From positions 115,945,379 through 116,009,378 of the forward strand of contig CM037876.1 of the NCBI GenBank assembly GCA_021292165.1: a DNA stretch of 64,000 bases, given 5' to 3'. The stretch comes from Shinisaurus crocodilurus (lineage: Eukaryota; Chordata; Lepidosauria; Squamata; Shinisauridae). Made by a program: the position numbers and the translations under genes. This document shows, in pieces, positions 47,012 through 63,305 of the stretch. The notes below the pieces were generated by a model. That model searched no databases. It had not been told where the DNA came from and saw nothing but the letters and a program-made list of their open reading frames with translations. How positions within the stretch are numbered: the stretch's first letter is position 1; each line of letters opens with the position of its first letter.

Positions 47012-47816
47012 CAGGGATGGGCACTCGGACTTGGGGACTCGACTCGTGAGTCGGACTGAGGACCCCCTCTGACTCGAGTCCCACTCGAGTCCCAATAATT
47101 TTTGTGGGACTTGAGACTCGACTCGGGACTCGAGCCCAAGAACTCCGCCACCGCCGCCACCGCCGCCACCGCCGCACGCCGACGTCGCCGACGTTGACCT
47201 TGCCACCTCCTCACACCGCCGTGGCACACAGCACGCCGTGTCATGCCGCCGTCGCTGTCGCTCTGTTTTTGGCGGGGTTGCCGTGGTGACACGGCGTGCT
47301 GTGTGCCACGGTGGCGTGAGGCGGAGGTGAGGTCGACGGCGGCAGCGGAGGTGAGGTCAGCGGCGGCGGCGGCGGCGAGGTGAGGGCGGCGGAGGTGAGG
47401 TGAGGGCGGCGGTGTGCGACGGTGGTGGCGGCGGAGGTGAGGGCGGCGGTGTGCGACGGTGGCAGCGGCGTGCAACGGTGGCGCCAATGGAGGTGAGGGC
47501 GGTAGCGGCGCCGTGCGGGCGGTGGCGAGGTGAGGCGTCGAGGCGGCAGGAGCAGGGACGAGGGAAGGAGGGTGAGTGGCGGCGGTGGCGGCGGTGGCGG
47601 CAGCGGCCCATGGAGGGAGCAGGAGGGTCTCCGCGGGAGGAAGGGCAGCTCTTCTTTCTCTCGCAGAGACCCTCCCACTCCCTCCATGGGCCGCTGCTTT
47701 GGGAGTGACTCGGGACTCAAGTCACCATTTTGGACCTCGGACTCGAGACTCGACTCGGGTCCAAAGACTCGAGACTCGACTCGGGACTCGGGACCAAGGA
47801 CTCTTCAACATCCCTG
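47012..47816. mobile_element. hAT element with GACTCG ends and GCC/GGC-rich core, TSD GTAAAACG
   Basis: It starts CAGGGATGGGCACTCGG and ends TTCAACATCCCTG, with GTAAAACG exactly on both sides (47004-47011, 47817-47824). The core (47145-47640) is almost pure CGG/CCG-type trinucleotide and GGTGAGG repeats, unrelated to the cores of the copies at 11564 and 29011. Long frames across it come from the repeat. Confidence 0.88.
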
Positions 47817-47824
47817 GTAAAACG

Positions 47825-52969
<5,145 letters not shown>

Positions 52970-53183
52970 TTATTTAATTGCTAGAATATCTACTGTTGCT
53001 AAGACATCCAGTTGGTATTGGTTCCAATGTTTGTTAAGACCTTTTAACACTGGCAAAATATGTTCAGATAGGTGAGTCCTGGTTAAGAACCTGGCTGCTG
53101 TATTCTGAGCCAGCTGAAGTTTCCAAATGGTCTTCAAAGGTAGCCCAAAAGTGACATAAACTGGATAGTACCAGAACATCGAT

Positions 53184-53381
53184 AAAACCCTAATATTAAT
53201 AGTAAAGTGTTGTTGTTTACCCTGGAGTTTGGAGTGACTTATTCACCACGTCTACAGCCTACACCCACGTTACTGGAAGCAGGCAAAGGACTTGATAACC
53301 TAGAGAGGGAGAGACTTTGGGAAGAGGCAGAGATCTCCCAAAGGCAGATCAAGGGGTCCCTGCAGTAGCGGAACCTTGACA
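53184..53381 (+). repeat. Gmr1-like 5' LTR remnant
   Basis: It corresponds to 57885-58081. The first ~410 bp of the LTR are missing, and the left border abuts LINE sequence directly. Confidence 0.82.
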
Positions 53382-53524
53382 GATGGTGGCAGTGGTGGGA
53401 TCCTGAACAGTGAGATTAAGCACTCCAAACAGAAATTGGGGTTTTTTTTACTAATAGAGCTGGCAAAAGCAGTGTATGTGTTAACTTCAGGACTGCAGAA
53501 TAGGGACCCAGTGAGGCTAGTAAA

Positions 53525-54613
53525 ATGAGCCAGTATCTCTCCATGAATAAAACTGCCCTGATAGAGCAGTGTAAAAAGGACAATTTGGCATGGAAGAAGA
53601 AAACAGCAGAAAAACTGAAAGTTATGCTGATCTCCCAGGCGGCAATAAGAGAAGCTGCACCCTCTAGCCCTAGTGTAGCAGGACCCCAAACAAAAAAATG
53701 GAAGCTCCATGAACAGGAACTGCGGCTAGTGGCAAAGCAGAAGGAAGAAAAAACCAGATTAAAATGGGAGCGGCTTCGTCAGCAAGAAGAACAACGCAAA
53801 CATGAAGAAAAGCTGCACCAAGAGAAACGGCAAGCCCAGAAGGAGCAACTGCAAGCCCAAGAAGAACAACGCAGACACGAGGAAAAGGCGCGGCAGGAGC
53901 AACTTAAAGCCCAAGAGGAACAACGCAGACACGAAGAAAAGGCGCGGCAAAAGCAATTGCAAGCCCAAAAAGAGCAATTGCAAGCCCAGAAAGAGCAACT
54001 GCAAGCCCAAGAAGAGCAACGCAGACACGAGGAAAGGATGATGCAACTGAAACAGAAGCAGCCTGTCAGAGTTACCCCGAAGGACTTCACAGCATACACC
54101 CCAGGAGAAGACCCACAAGTGTTCCTGACCACTTTTGAAAGGGCAGCACAGAAGTGGGGATTGCAGGAGGGTGATTACATGAAGTTTGTGCCTAATTTAA
54201 TCAAAGGGGAGCTGGCAGAAATTTATAATAGCATGCCAGAGGGGGAGGCTGTTTCCCATGCTCAATTCAAAGAAACTGTGTTTAAAAGGTTCAGGTTAGG
54301 CCCTGAGCACTTTAGGAAAAAGTTCAGAGGGTTAACACCTCAACCTGGTAAATCTATGGTAGAGTTTGCAACAAAATTAAAAAACCTGCTATTAAAATGG
54401 GTGGATGAAGCAAAAGCAGACAACAGGGAAAAGGTGCTAGAGCTTATGGCCCTGGATCAGTTTTATTTTCGGTTGCCCAAAGAAATAAAACTGATAGTTA
54501 AAGATAAAGATCCTGAAACTGTAAACCAAGCTGCAAAAATGGCTAACAAACTGATTGAAAACCGGGAAGGGTTAGGCCCCAGGACTAAGTCTGAGAAGAA
54601 GGGGGGGAAATGA
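53525..54613 (+). CDS. Gmr1-like gag with coiled coil and SCAN-like capsid
   Basis: 362 residues, intact, from an ATG at 53525. Residues ~60-180 are a charged coiled coil built from repeated EEQRRHEEKARQ/KAQ units (53760-54060 in DNA). Residues ~190-255 are the capsid N-terminal part (FTAYTPGEDPQVFLTTFERA). Residues ~255-346 resemble SCAN (REKVLELMALDQFYFRLPKE, then PETVNQAAKMANKL). The zinc knuckle follows in the +1 frame after a G7 run (54602-54608), so either an indel or a frameshift site separates them. It would form the particle shell. It is far better preserved than pol. Confidence 0.88.
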   Translation: MSQYLSMNKTALIEQCKKDNLAWKKKTAEKLKVMLISQAAIREAAPSSPSVAGPQTKKWKLHEQELRLVAKQKEEKTRLKWERLRQQEEQRKHEEKLHQEKRQAQKEQLQAQEEQRRHEEKARQEQLKAQEEQRRHEEKARQKQLQAQKEQLQAQKEQLQAQEEQRRHEERMMQLKQKQPVRVTPKDFTAYTPGEDPQVFLTTFERAAQKWGLQEGDYMKFVPNLIKGELAEIYNSMPEGEAVSHAQFKETVFKRFRLGPEHFRKKFRGLTPQPGKSMVEFATKLKNLLLKWVDEAKADNREKVLELMALDQFYFRLPKEIKLIVKDKDPETVNQAAKMANKLIENREGLGPRTKSEKKGGK

Positions 54614-54629
54614 AAAGCCCCAAGTAAAA

Positions 54630-55470
54630 GAGTTCAAAAAACCTCCTTTTGATCCTTCTCACCCCAGAGACCGTGCCTGCTATTTGTGTGGTCAGACAGG
54701 CCACATCAAAAGTAGCTGCCCCAAGTTAAAAGCAATAACACCAGCTAACCCAGGTAGTCCTAAACCCAAACAAACCAAGCCACAAGGTGTAGCAAGCATA
54801 AAAAAACCTTATAATTGTAGATTTGTGATCACCAACAGGAAAAAAGTTAATAATCAGTTTAAAGAACCTGTTTATGTAAAAGATAAGACCATTATAGCAA
54901 TGTTGGATTCTGGAGCTGATGTTTCTCTGATCCGAGCAGATTTGGTGACACCTAAAGATTTGGTACCAAGAATGCCTATTAAGATTCAAAGAGTGAATGG
55001 TCCCTCCTTTAAAGTCCCAGTAGCAAGGTTATCCATAGAATGGAGGAGATAGAGGGGTCTGTATAAAGTTAAAGTAATAGAACCTCCAACCCAATTTGCC
55101 CCTATCATTGTGGGAAGAGATATAATGGGACCAAAAGCTCAAATATGTGTGGTAACCCGCAAGCAAAAAAAAAAAAAAGAAAAACTTTCAAAACAGGACC
55201 AGGTAAAAGCTAATGCAGTAAAAGAAAAGGTACTAGAGGTACAACCCACAGTAATTCCGGAAGGTCCAAAACCAACCCCAAACCCTCCCCAAACCAAAAC
55301 AACAAAACAAGCCTCCATGCAACCTGTTGACCTGAAAGCCAGTGAAACAACCGAAGCAGGTAGTTCTGCATAGGAAAAGGCACTAGAGACCCCTTTTCCT
55401 GATTTAAGAAAAGTAGAGGAATTCAAGCAGAAAGTCCTCAGTGATCCTAGTTTGGAGCCTCTGAAAAAAG
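54630..55470 (+). pseudogene. Gmr1-like nucleocapsid knuckle, protease and linker
   Basis: CYLCGQTGHIKSSC (54678-54719) is a CCHC knuckle. IIAMLDSGADVSLI (Asp at ~54906) is the retropepsin active site, and IIVGRDIMG lies near 55107. The frame has TAG at 55050 and 55371, and A-run frameshifts near 55160 and 55500. The linker is Pro/Lys/Thr-rich. Confidence 0.78.
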
Positions 55471-56660
55471 TTGCTCTCCCTCAAGAGAAGCCCTTCTCTA
55501 AAAAAAAAAAAAAGAGAGCAAATTATTTGGGAGAAAGGATTGCTGTATAGGCTGTGGTTACCAAAAACCCAAAAGTTAACCTGGAAACCACTAAAGCAAC
55601 TGATAGTACCTAACCAATTCCAGCTAAAGTTGCTAGAACTAGCCCATGATGTACCATGCGCAAAACACTTGAAAAAAAACAAGACTAAACAAAGGCTCAT
55701 AGCAAACTTCTTTTGGCCTAAAATTGCTAAGCAAGTAGCAGAGTACTGCAGGTCTTGTGAAACCTGTCAGCGTGTGGGGAAGGCAGGGCATCACAGTAAA
55801 GCCCCTTTGCAGCCTCTGCCTATTATAAGAAAAGCTTTCTTCAGGGTGGGCATAGATATTGTAGAGCCTTTCACTAAACCCACCCACAAGGGAAAAAAGT
55901 ACATCCTCACAGTGGTGGATTTTGCCACAAGATACCCAGAAGCAGTAGCACTAGCCTCTATAGATGCTCCATCGGTAGCTGAGGCTTTGCTAACTATATT
56001 TTGCAGAACTAGATTTCCCTCTGAAATCTTGACAGATTGTGGGTCAAATTTCCTCTCTGAGATAATGGAATGTCTGTGGAAGTGTTGTGGGGTAAAACAC
56101 TTGAAAACCACTCCTTATCACCCTCAATGCAATAAAATGGTGGAAAGATTTAACGCCACACTCAAAAGAATGATTAAAGCTTATGTAAACACACACCCAA
56201 ATGACTAGGATAACAAACTGCAACACCTACTTTTTGCCTACAAAGAAGTTCCACAGGAATCAACTAGATTCTCACCTTTCGAGCTGTTGTATGGCAAAAG
56301 AGTGAGAGGCCCTCTTGATCTCCTAAGAGAAAACTAGAAAGGTAAACTCGTAAAAAACAAAACCTCAGTAGTGGATTATGTGTTAAAACTTAGACAAACC
56401 CTAAATACACTCTGTAAACTAGTTCAAGCCAATGTAACCAAAGCCCAAGAAGTGCAAAAGTTCTGGTATGATCAAAAAGCATGCTCTAGAGTATTTGAGG
56501 TAGAAGATCAGGTAATGATATTTCTTCCCCTGCGCAAAAACAAGCTTAAAGCTGCTTGAGAAGGCCCCTACACAGTCAAAAAAAGAAGATGATTTAACCT
56601 ATGTGGTGGTTAAAAAAAAATCTGAAAAAAGACCAAAGGTAGTACATGTAAATATGATGA
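55471..56660 (+). pseudogene. Gmr1-like integrase
   Basis: The HHCC zinc-binding module (LAHDVPCAKHL ... YCRSCETCQ) is followed by the catalytic core with Asp (VGIDIVEPF), Asp (ILTDCGSNF) and Glu (MVERFN), the DDE triad. The carboxy region (56371-56660) contains GPYTVKK and ends near VHVNMMKPHYERS. In one frame there are stops at 56206, 56335 and 56557, two TAG and one TGA, each at a site where Trp is plausible. A frameshift follows near 56580. Confidence 0.82.
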
Positions 56661-56699
56661 AGCCACACTATGAGAGGAGTAGAGTAGTTTTACAGGTGC

Positions 56700-57385
56700 A
56701 GAAGGTGCCAGAGGTAGTATACTTATGGGACAAGGTTGAAGCTATCAGAACCTGGAACATACCTACAACCAAAAAACAGGTCAAGTCATTCTTGAAATTT
56801 GCTGGGTATTACAGGAGATTTGTTCCCCATTTTGGTGAAATTGCTGGACCTTTGACTGATCTAACCAAGAAATGTAAACCTGACAAAATTGTGTGGACTG
56901 ATGAATGTCAGAGAGCTTTTAATAGACTAAAGGACATTTTAAGCTCAAAGCCTGTGTTAAGAGCACCTGACTTTAAAAAAAAAAAATTGTTCAGAGATTT
57001 TTAATTTATTGTATTTATTGTAGCTACTGATGCCTCTGAGACTGGCATAGGTGCTGTATTGTTACAAGACTATGACTCTGTTAAACATCCAGTAGCCTAC
57101 CTGAGTAAGAAGCTTCTACCCAAGGAGAGAAACCTGTCTACGATCCAAAAGGAATGTCTGGCAATAGTGTGGGCTCTAGACAAGCTCAAGCCTTATGTTT
57201 TTAGACAAAAATTTACTTTATGGACTGACCATCATGCCTTGCAATAGATACAAACTATGCAAAATACCAACTCCAAGCTTCAGAGATGGTCTTGGAAATT
57301 GCAGGAATTTCAAATGAACATTGAACATGTGCCTGGGAAAGAAAATGTGATAGCTGATGCTTTGTCTAAAAAATAACCTAAAAAA
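56700..57385 (+). pseudogene. Gmr1-like RT carboxy end and RNase H
   Basis: It begins with YLWDKVEAIRTWNIPTTKKQ and KSFLKFAGYYRRFVPHFGEI, the RT connection region; the fingers and palm with YxDD are absent. RNase H has the Asp/Glu/Asp/Asp residues in ATDASETGIGAVLL, KECLAIVWALDKL, TDHHAL and ADALSKK. There is a stop at 57002 and a TAG at 57245. Confidence 0.8.
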
Positions 57386-57471
57386 CAGTTGCCTTCTGGT
57401 GTAGGTTAACGTTTCACAATTCTCTTCTGTAAAAGAGAAATTGTTCCACTTGAGGAGAAGGGGGGGAAAGA

Positions 57472-58081
57472 TGTGAGGGATTGAGGCCTACTCAGGCTTG
57501 AGTTTGTTGAAGCCTGAAGGCCCAAACACTTCCCTCGAGTAGTGAAGCCTGAAGGCCCAAACACTTGGATGGGAGGGGGAGTTTGAGAGTTTTAAGTTAC
57601 CCAATAGAAGTTAAGAATTAGATCTCCAATTCAAGGTCACATGATTATAACCTTCCATTCCTGAGAAGGCTATATATGTGGGGTGTGGTCAGCTAGCAGT
57701 CAGTGTGTGCTGAAAAAAAGCTAAAAGCAAAAGCACAGAAACAGCAAAAAAAAGCAGAAAGAGAGAAAAAGAAACTAGCTGCATAAGATATAGGTAGTCT
57801 GAAGTTAACTAAAAAACATTAGATTGTTTGTTTGTTTTATTTTATCATACTTGCTTTTGAATTATAACCACTCTATTAAGTAAAAACCCTAATATTAATA
57901 GTAAAGTGTTGTTGTTTACCCTAATGTTTGGAGTGACTTATTCACCACGTCTACAGCCTACACCCACGTTACTGGAAGCAGACAAAGGACTTGATAACCT
58001 AAAAAAAAAAAAAACTTTAAGAAGAAGCAGAGATCTCCCAAAGGCAGATCAAGGGGTCCCTGCAGTAACGAAACCTTGACA
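57472..58081 (+). repeat. Gmr1-like 3' LTR
   Basis: 610 bp, TGTGAGGGATTGAGG...CCTTGACA, after a purine tract. A TATATATG-type box lies near 57670. Its last 197 bp match the 5' remnant, with about 15 G-to-A differences (57930-58075), including an A14 run where the 5' copy has AGAGAGGGAGAGA. Confidence 0.85.
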
Positions 58082-58444
58082 TGGTGGCAAGGGTATCTCT
58101 GTCCAAAGAAGGCCACACTTAGTGCACTGACCTAAACTAGTGCTTTGTCATGTCGATGTGAAATCGACATGACAAAGTCAATGTCGATGCACAGGGGACA
58201 CAACAGAACTCTGTAGCATAAATGCCACAACACTGAGCTAGTTTCCATATACCACTTTCTGGAACCTGCCCACTATATAGCATTGAAACCACCAGAACAT
58301 GGTGCCTCCACATCCAGAAAGTCCAGAAGGGCATGATAGTTGATGCTGCTTAGATGTCTAGAAGAATCAATAGTGTCACATTCCCTCTGTCTGTCTCCAA
58401 GATAATTTCAGTGCTAAAAGCAGACTGGAAGCTGGATTGAAATA

Positions 58445-58703
58445 CAGTAATACCTTGGATTGCAAGTAACTTGGTTTGAGAGCGTTTTGCAAGACAAGCA
58501 AATTTTTAAATATTTATTTAATATATTTTTTTACTTGATAATACATACAAGTGACGTCTTGCAATACAAGTACTGTAGTACATCTTAAATTAAAAATCTC
58601 TGAACAAATTTTTTTTGGGGGGGATTTTGTTTTGATATAAGAGTGTTTTGGATTACAAGCACATTTCTGGAACGCATTATGCTCTCAATCCAAGGCATGA
58701 CTG
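58445..58703. mobile_element. Tigger-type MITE, TA target
   Basis: Second copy of the 35238 family, with the same ends CAGTAATACCTTGGATTG and CAAGGCATGACTG, TA on both sides. It lies 60 bp upstream of KIAA0930 exon 7. Confidence 0.82.
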
Positions 58704-58763
58704 TAGGTCCTGATAATGAGTGTCAATGTTATAAGTTGCTTATACTTTTACTCTCCGTTCTAG

Positions 58764-60774
<2,011 letters not shown>

Positions 60775-61125
60775 TGAACTGAGATGTCTGATCTGGCTAC
60801 AGTCACGCATGCCTTAGTTAATCCCATTTTGAATACTGTAATGCGCTGTACGTGAAACATTTTGAATACTGTAATGCGCTGTACTTCCAGGTAGCCATCT
60901 GTCTAGAGCAGTGGTTCCCAACCTTGGGTCCCCAGATTTTGCTGGACTACATCTCCCAGCATACCCTGGGACATGTATTGAAAACTGTTCAGAAACTTCA
61001 GCTGGTCCAGAATGCTGTGGCCAGACTGTTGACTGCAGCTGGTTACATGGAGTACGCAACTCTCTTGTTACAACAGCTTCACTGAATTGTTTCCGGGCAG
61101 AATTCAAAGTGCTCATTACAACTTA
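60775..61125 (+). mobile_element. CR1/L2-type LINE fragment with internal duplications
   Basis: Plus-strand coding resembles a LINE ORF2 carboxy end (FEYCNALY, then KLQLVQNAVARLLTAAGYME, LLLQQLH). It is interrupted by a 27-bp repeat (60825-60851 and 60858-60884) and by the 86-bp block 60883-60968. Confidence 0.7.
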
Positions 61126-61312
61126 CAGTGCCTTGCAGAAGTATTCACACACACACCCTTTGACTTTTCCACATTTTGTTGTGTTACAACCTGGAATTGA
61201 AATGGATTTAATTGGCATTGTTACCACTTGATGTACACAAAATACTCAACATTGTGAAGGTGCAAAATATTTTTATCGTGTCACAAAAGTGAAGTAAACA
61301 AAAACAAACTTG

Positions 61313-62132
61313 TGAAAGACTGCTGCCGGTCCTTTGCGCGAGTTCGGGAGTTAACGGGTTAACTGGTACCGAGGAAACTCCCTTTACGCGGTTCCCAGCT
61401 AAGCGGAGGGCAACCGCTATCAATAGGCACTGGGCGAAAGCTCGAAGCAGCAGACAGAAGGAATTTGTTTATAACACGTTTAATGGTGCATAGCAAAACA
61501 TACAGATAAGAACTTCACCATAAACAAGAACAGTCTATAAAACCTAATGGAGCGTACAGCTCCAATCTACATTCAGCGTACAGGAGGTTTTGCAGAAAGG
61601 TATAGACAGTATTGAGCTTAAACAACCTAGGTTCCTAGAAAGAGTCTCACCGCAAGTTGTTCAGGCTTCAGCGGGTTACCGAGCGCCCTGCTCGGGGTGG
61701 AATTTCTTCGTCCTGACCGGAGTCACGGACGGTTCGTGCAGTCCTGCACCCAACTTCCAACAACCTACCGGGGCTCGGTGCCCCTCTTTTACCCCCTCTC
61801 CTTGCTTCCCCCTCCCTTCCTGTTGACAGGTAGAACCGGCTTTTCCTGCCAGGAGCTTGGTGCCCCTGGGTGCTTGAGGGTACTTGGCAGCTCTTTGAGA
61901 CTGCCGGGGAATCCTGGCACCCCTCGGGTGCTTAAGGGTGTTTTGCAGCTCTTTGAGACTATGGGGGGGGGACCACTGGGGTGTATGTAGATGTGTCCCA
62001 TTGAGGTTAATGCAAATGTAGGCTGATGCAAATGACTGCTCGGAACTGAACTGCCTCTGCCATAGGCAGAGATTATGCAGGTGGCGGTGTGAAGGTGTGT
62101 GTCTGGTCCGGCTTTCTCTCCACAAAACTGGT
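61313..62132. mobile_element. LTR-like insertion in Tc1 terminus, TSD ACTTG
   Basis: About 820 bp between ACTTG copies (61308-61312, 62133-62137). It begins TGAAAGACTGCTG and ends ACTGGT; a canonical CA end is not seen, so LTR status is inferred. It has a two-copy ~65-bp tandem repeat (61850-61960) sharing GGCAGCTCTTTGAGACT. Confidence 0.6.
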
Positions 62133-62436
62133 ACTTGTTGGTTGCATAAGTATTCACCCCCTTTGCTGTGACATGCCTAAATAATCTCTGGTGCAACTCA
62201 CTGCCTCCAGAAGTCATATACTGTATTGTAAATAGTTGAATGGAGTCCACCTGTGTGCAGTTCCAGTGCCACATGATCTTAGATTAAATACACCTGTTTC
62301 TGGAAGGCCCCAGGGTTTGTCAGAGAGCATATCTAAACATGCCTTCACGAAGACCAAGGAGCTATCAAAACAACTCCAGAGTAAAGTTGTGCAGGGTTGG
62401 GTAATAAAAAAATATCCCAAAATATGAACATACCCC

Positions 62437-63305
62437 AGATAATTTTCTCTATCTTGGCAGTTATATTTCTGTTACAGCTAACATTGACAGTGAAATCCAG
62501 CATCGTTTGAGCTCCGCAAGTGCAGCGTTTTCTCGAATGAAACATAGAGTGTTCGAGGATCGGGATATTTGTAAGAAGACCAAAACACTGGTTTATGAAG
62601 CCATTGTATTACCAACTTTATTGTATGCCTGCGAAACATGGACTATCTATAAATGTCACTTCCACCTCCTTGAAAGATTTAATCAACGTTGCCTCCGGAA
62701 AATCCTGCGAATTACTTGGGAAGATAGGAGAACAAATGTCAGTGTACTGGAAGAAGCAAAGACTACTAGCATTGAAAAAATGATCCTTCAACGCCAACTT
62801 CAGTGGACCGGTCATGTTGTTCGAATGTCTGACTGCCATCTCCCAAAGCAGTTACTTTATTCCCAACTCAAGGATGGAAAGCGGAATATCGGTGGTCAGT
62901 ATAAGAGCTTTAAAGATGTTCATAAGGCTAATCTAAAAAAATGCAATATAAACATCGAAAACTGGGAAGCTCTGGCCCATGAACGATCTAAATGGAGGTT
63001 GGCCTCTCACAAAGGTTCCATGGACTTTGAAGAAGCCCAAGTGCAAGGCGAAAGGGAGAAACGTGCTAAGTGAAAAGCACATCAAACGAATCCTTTACAG
63101 GACCATCTTTCATCTGGTAACCTGTGTCCTCACTGTGGGAAGCTGTGTGGATCTAAAATTGGCCTCCACAGTCACTTACGGACCCATCACTAGAGTCTAC
63201 ACAATTTTCTTTAGAATTTCCTCCTTTTAAAATTTTTCTTTTGTAATTTTTTTATCCTGGAAGACAATTTTACTCGGTCACAAGTGATCGCCTGATGATG
63301 ATGAG
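62437..63305 (+). mobile_element. Ingi/Vingi-like LINE, 5'-truncated, near-identical to 18976 copy
   Basis: It matches positions about 22133-22970 of the full element with few substitutions. An open frame at 62507-63073 covers the carboxy region (FSRMKHRVFEDRDICKKTKT) and stops with TGA where the parent continues (CGA to TGA), cutting off the C2H2 finger. The 3' end is GATGATGATGA. It is inserted within the Tc1 element. Confidence 0.88.

Larger units (their letters stand above)
53184..58081 (+). mobile_element. Gmr1-like Ty3/gypsy retrotransposon, defective
   Basis: A 5' LTR remnant (53184-53381, only the last ~198 bp), primer-binding-like TGGTGGCAGTGGTGGGAT (53384), gag, CCHC knuckle, protease, integrase, then RT carboxy end and RNase H, polypurine tract (57452-57471) and a complete 3' LTR (57472-58081). 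Integrase before RT is the order known for the Gmr1 group, and the SCAN-like capsid fits that group. The RT core between about 56690 and 56720 is deleted. Several in-frame stops sit where Trp is expected, consistent with G-to-A change. Confidence 0.85.
52970..58440 (-). mobile_element. CR1/L2-type LINE 3' part, split by the Gmr1-like element
   Basis: The minus strand at 53179-52970 reads KLQLAQNTAARFLTRTHLSE followed by HILPVLKGL, the usual LINE ORF2 carboxy region. Plus-strand sequence after 58082 (TATCTCTGTCCAAAGAAGGC) continues the same LINE. The gypsy element at 53184-58081 occupies the gap. Confidence 0.6.

Noticed and set aside
53759..54132. Minus-strand hydrophobic, cysteine-rich frames
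   Set aside because: They are antisense shadows of the gag coiled-coil repeat.
62236..62436. Separate small gene upstream of the LINE copy
   Set aside because: It is Tc1 transposase N-terminal debris in a broken frame.
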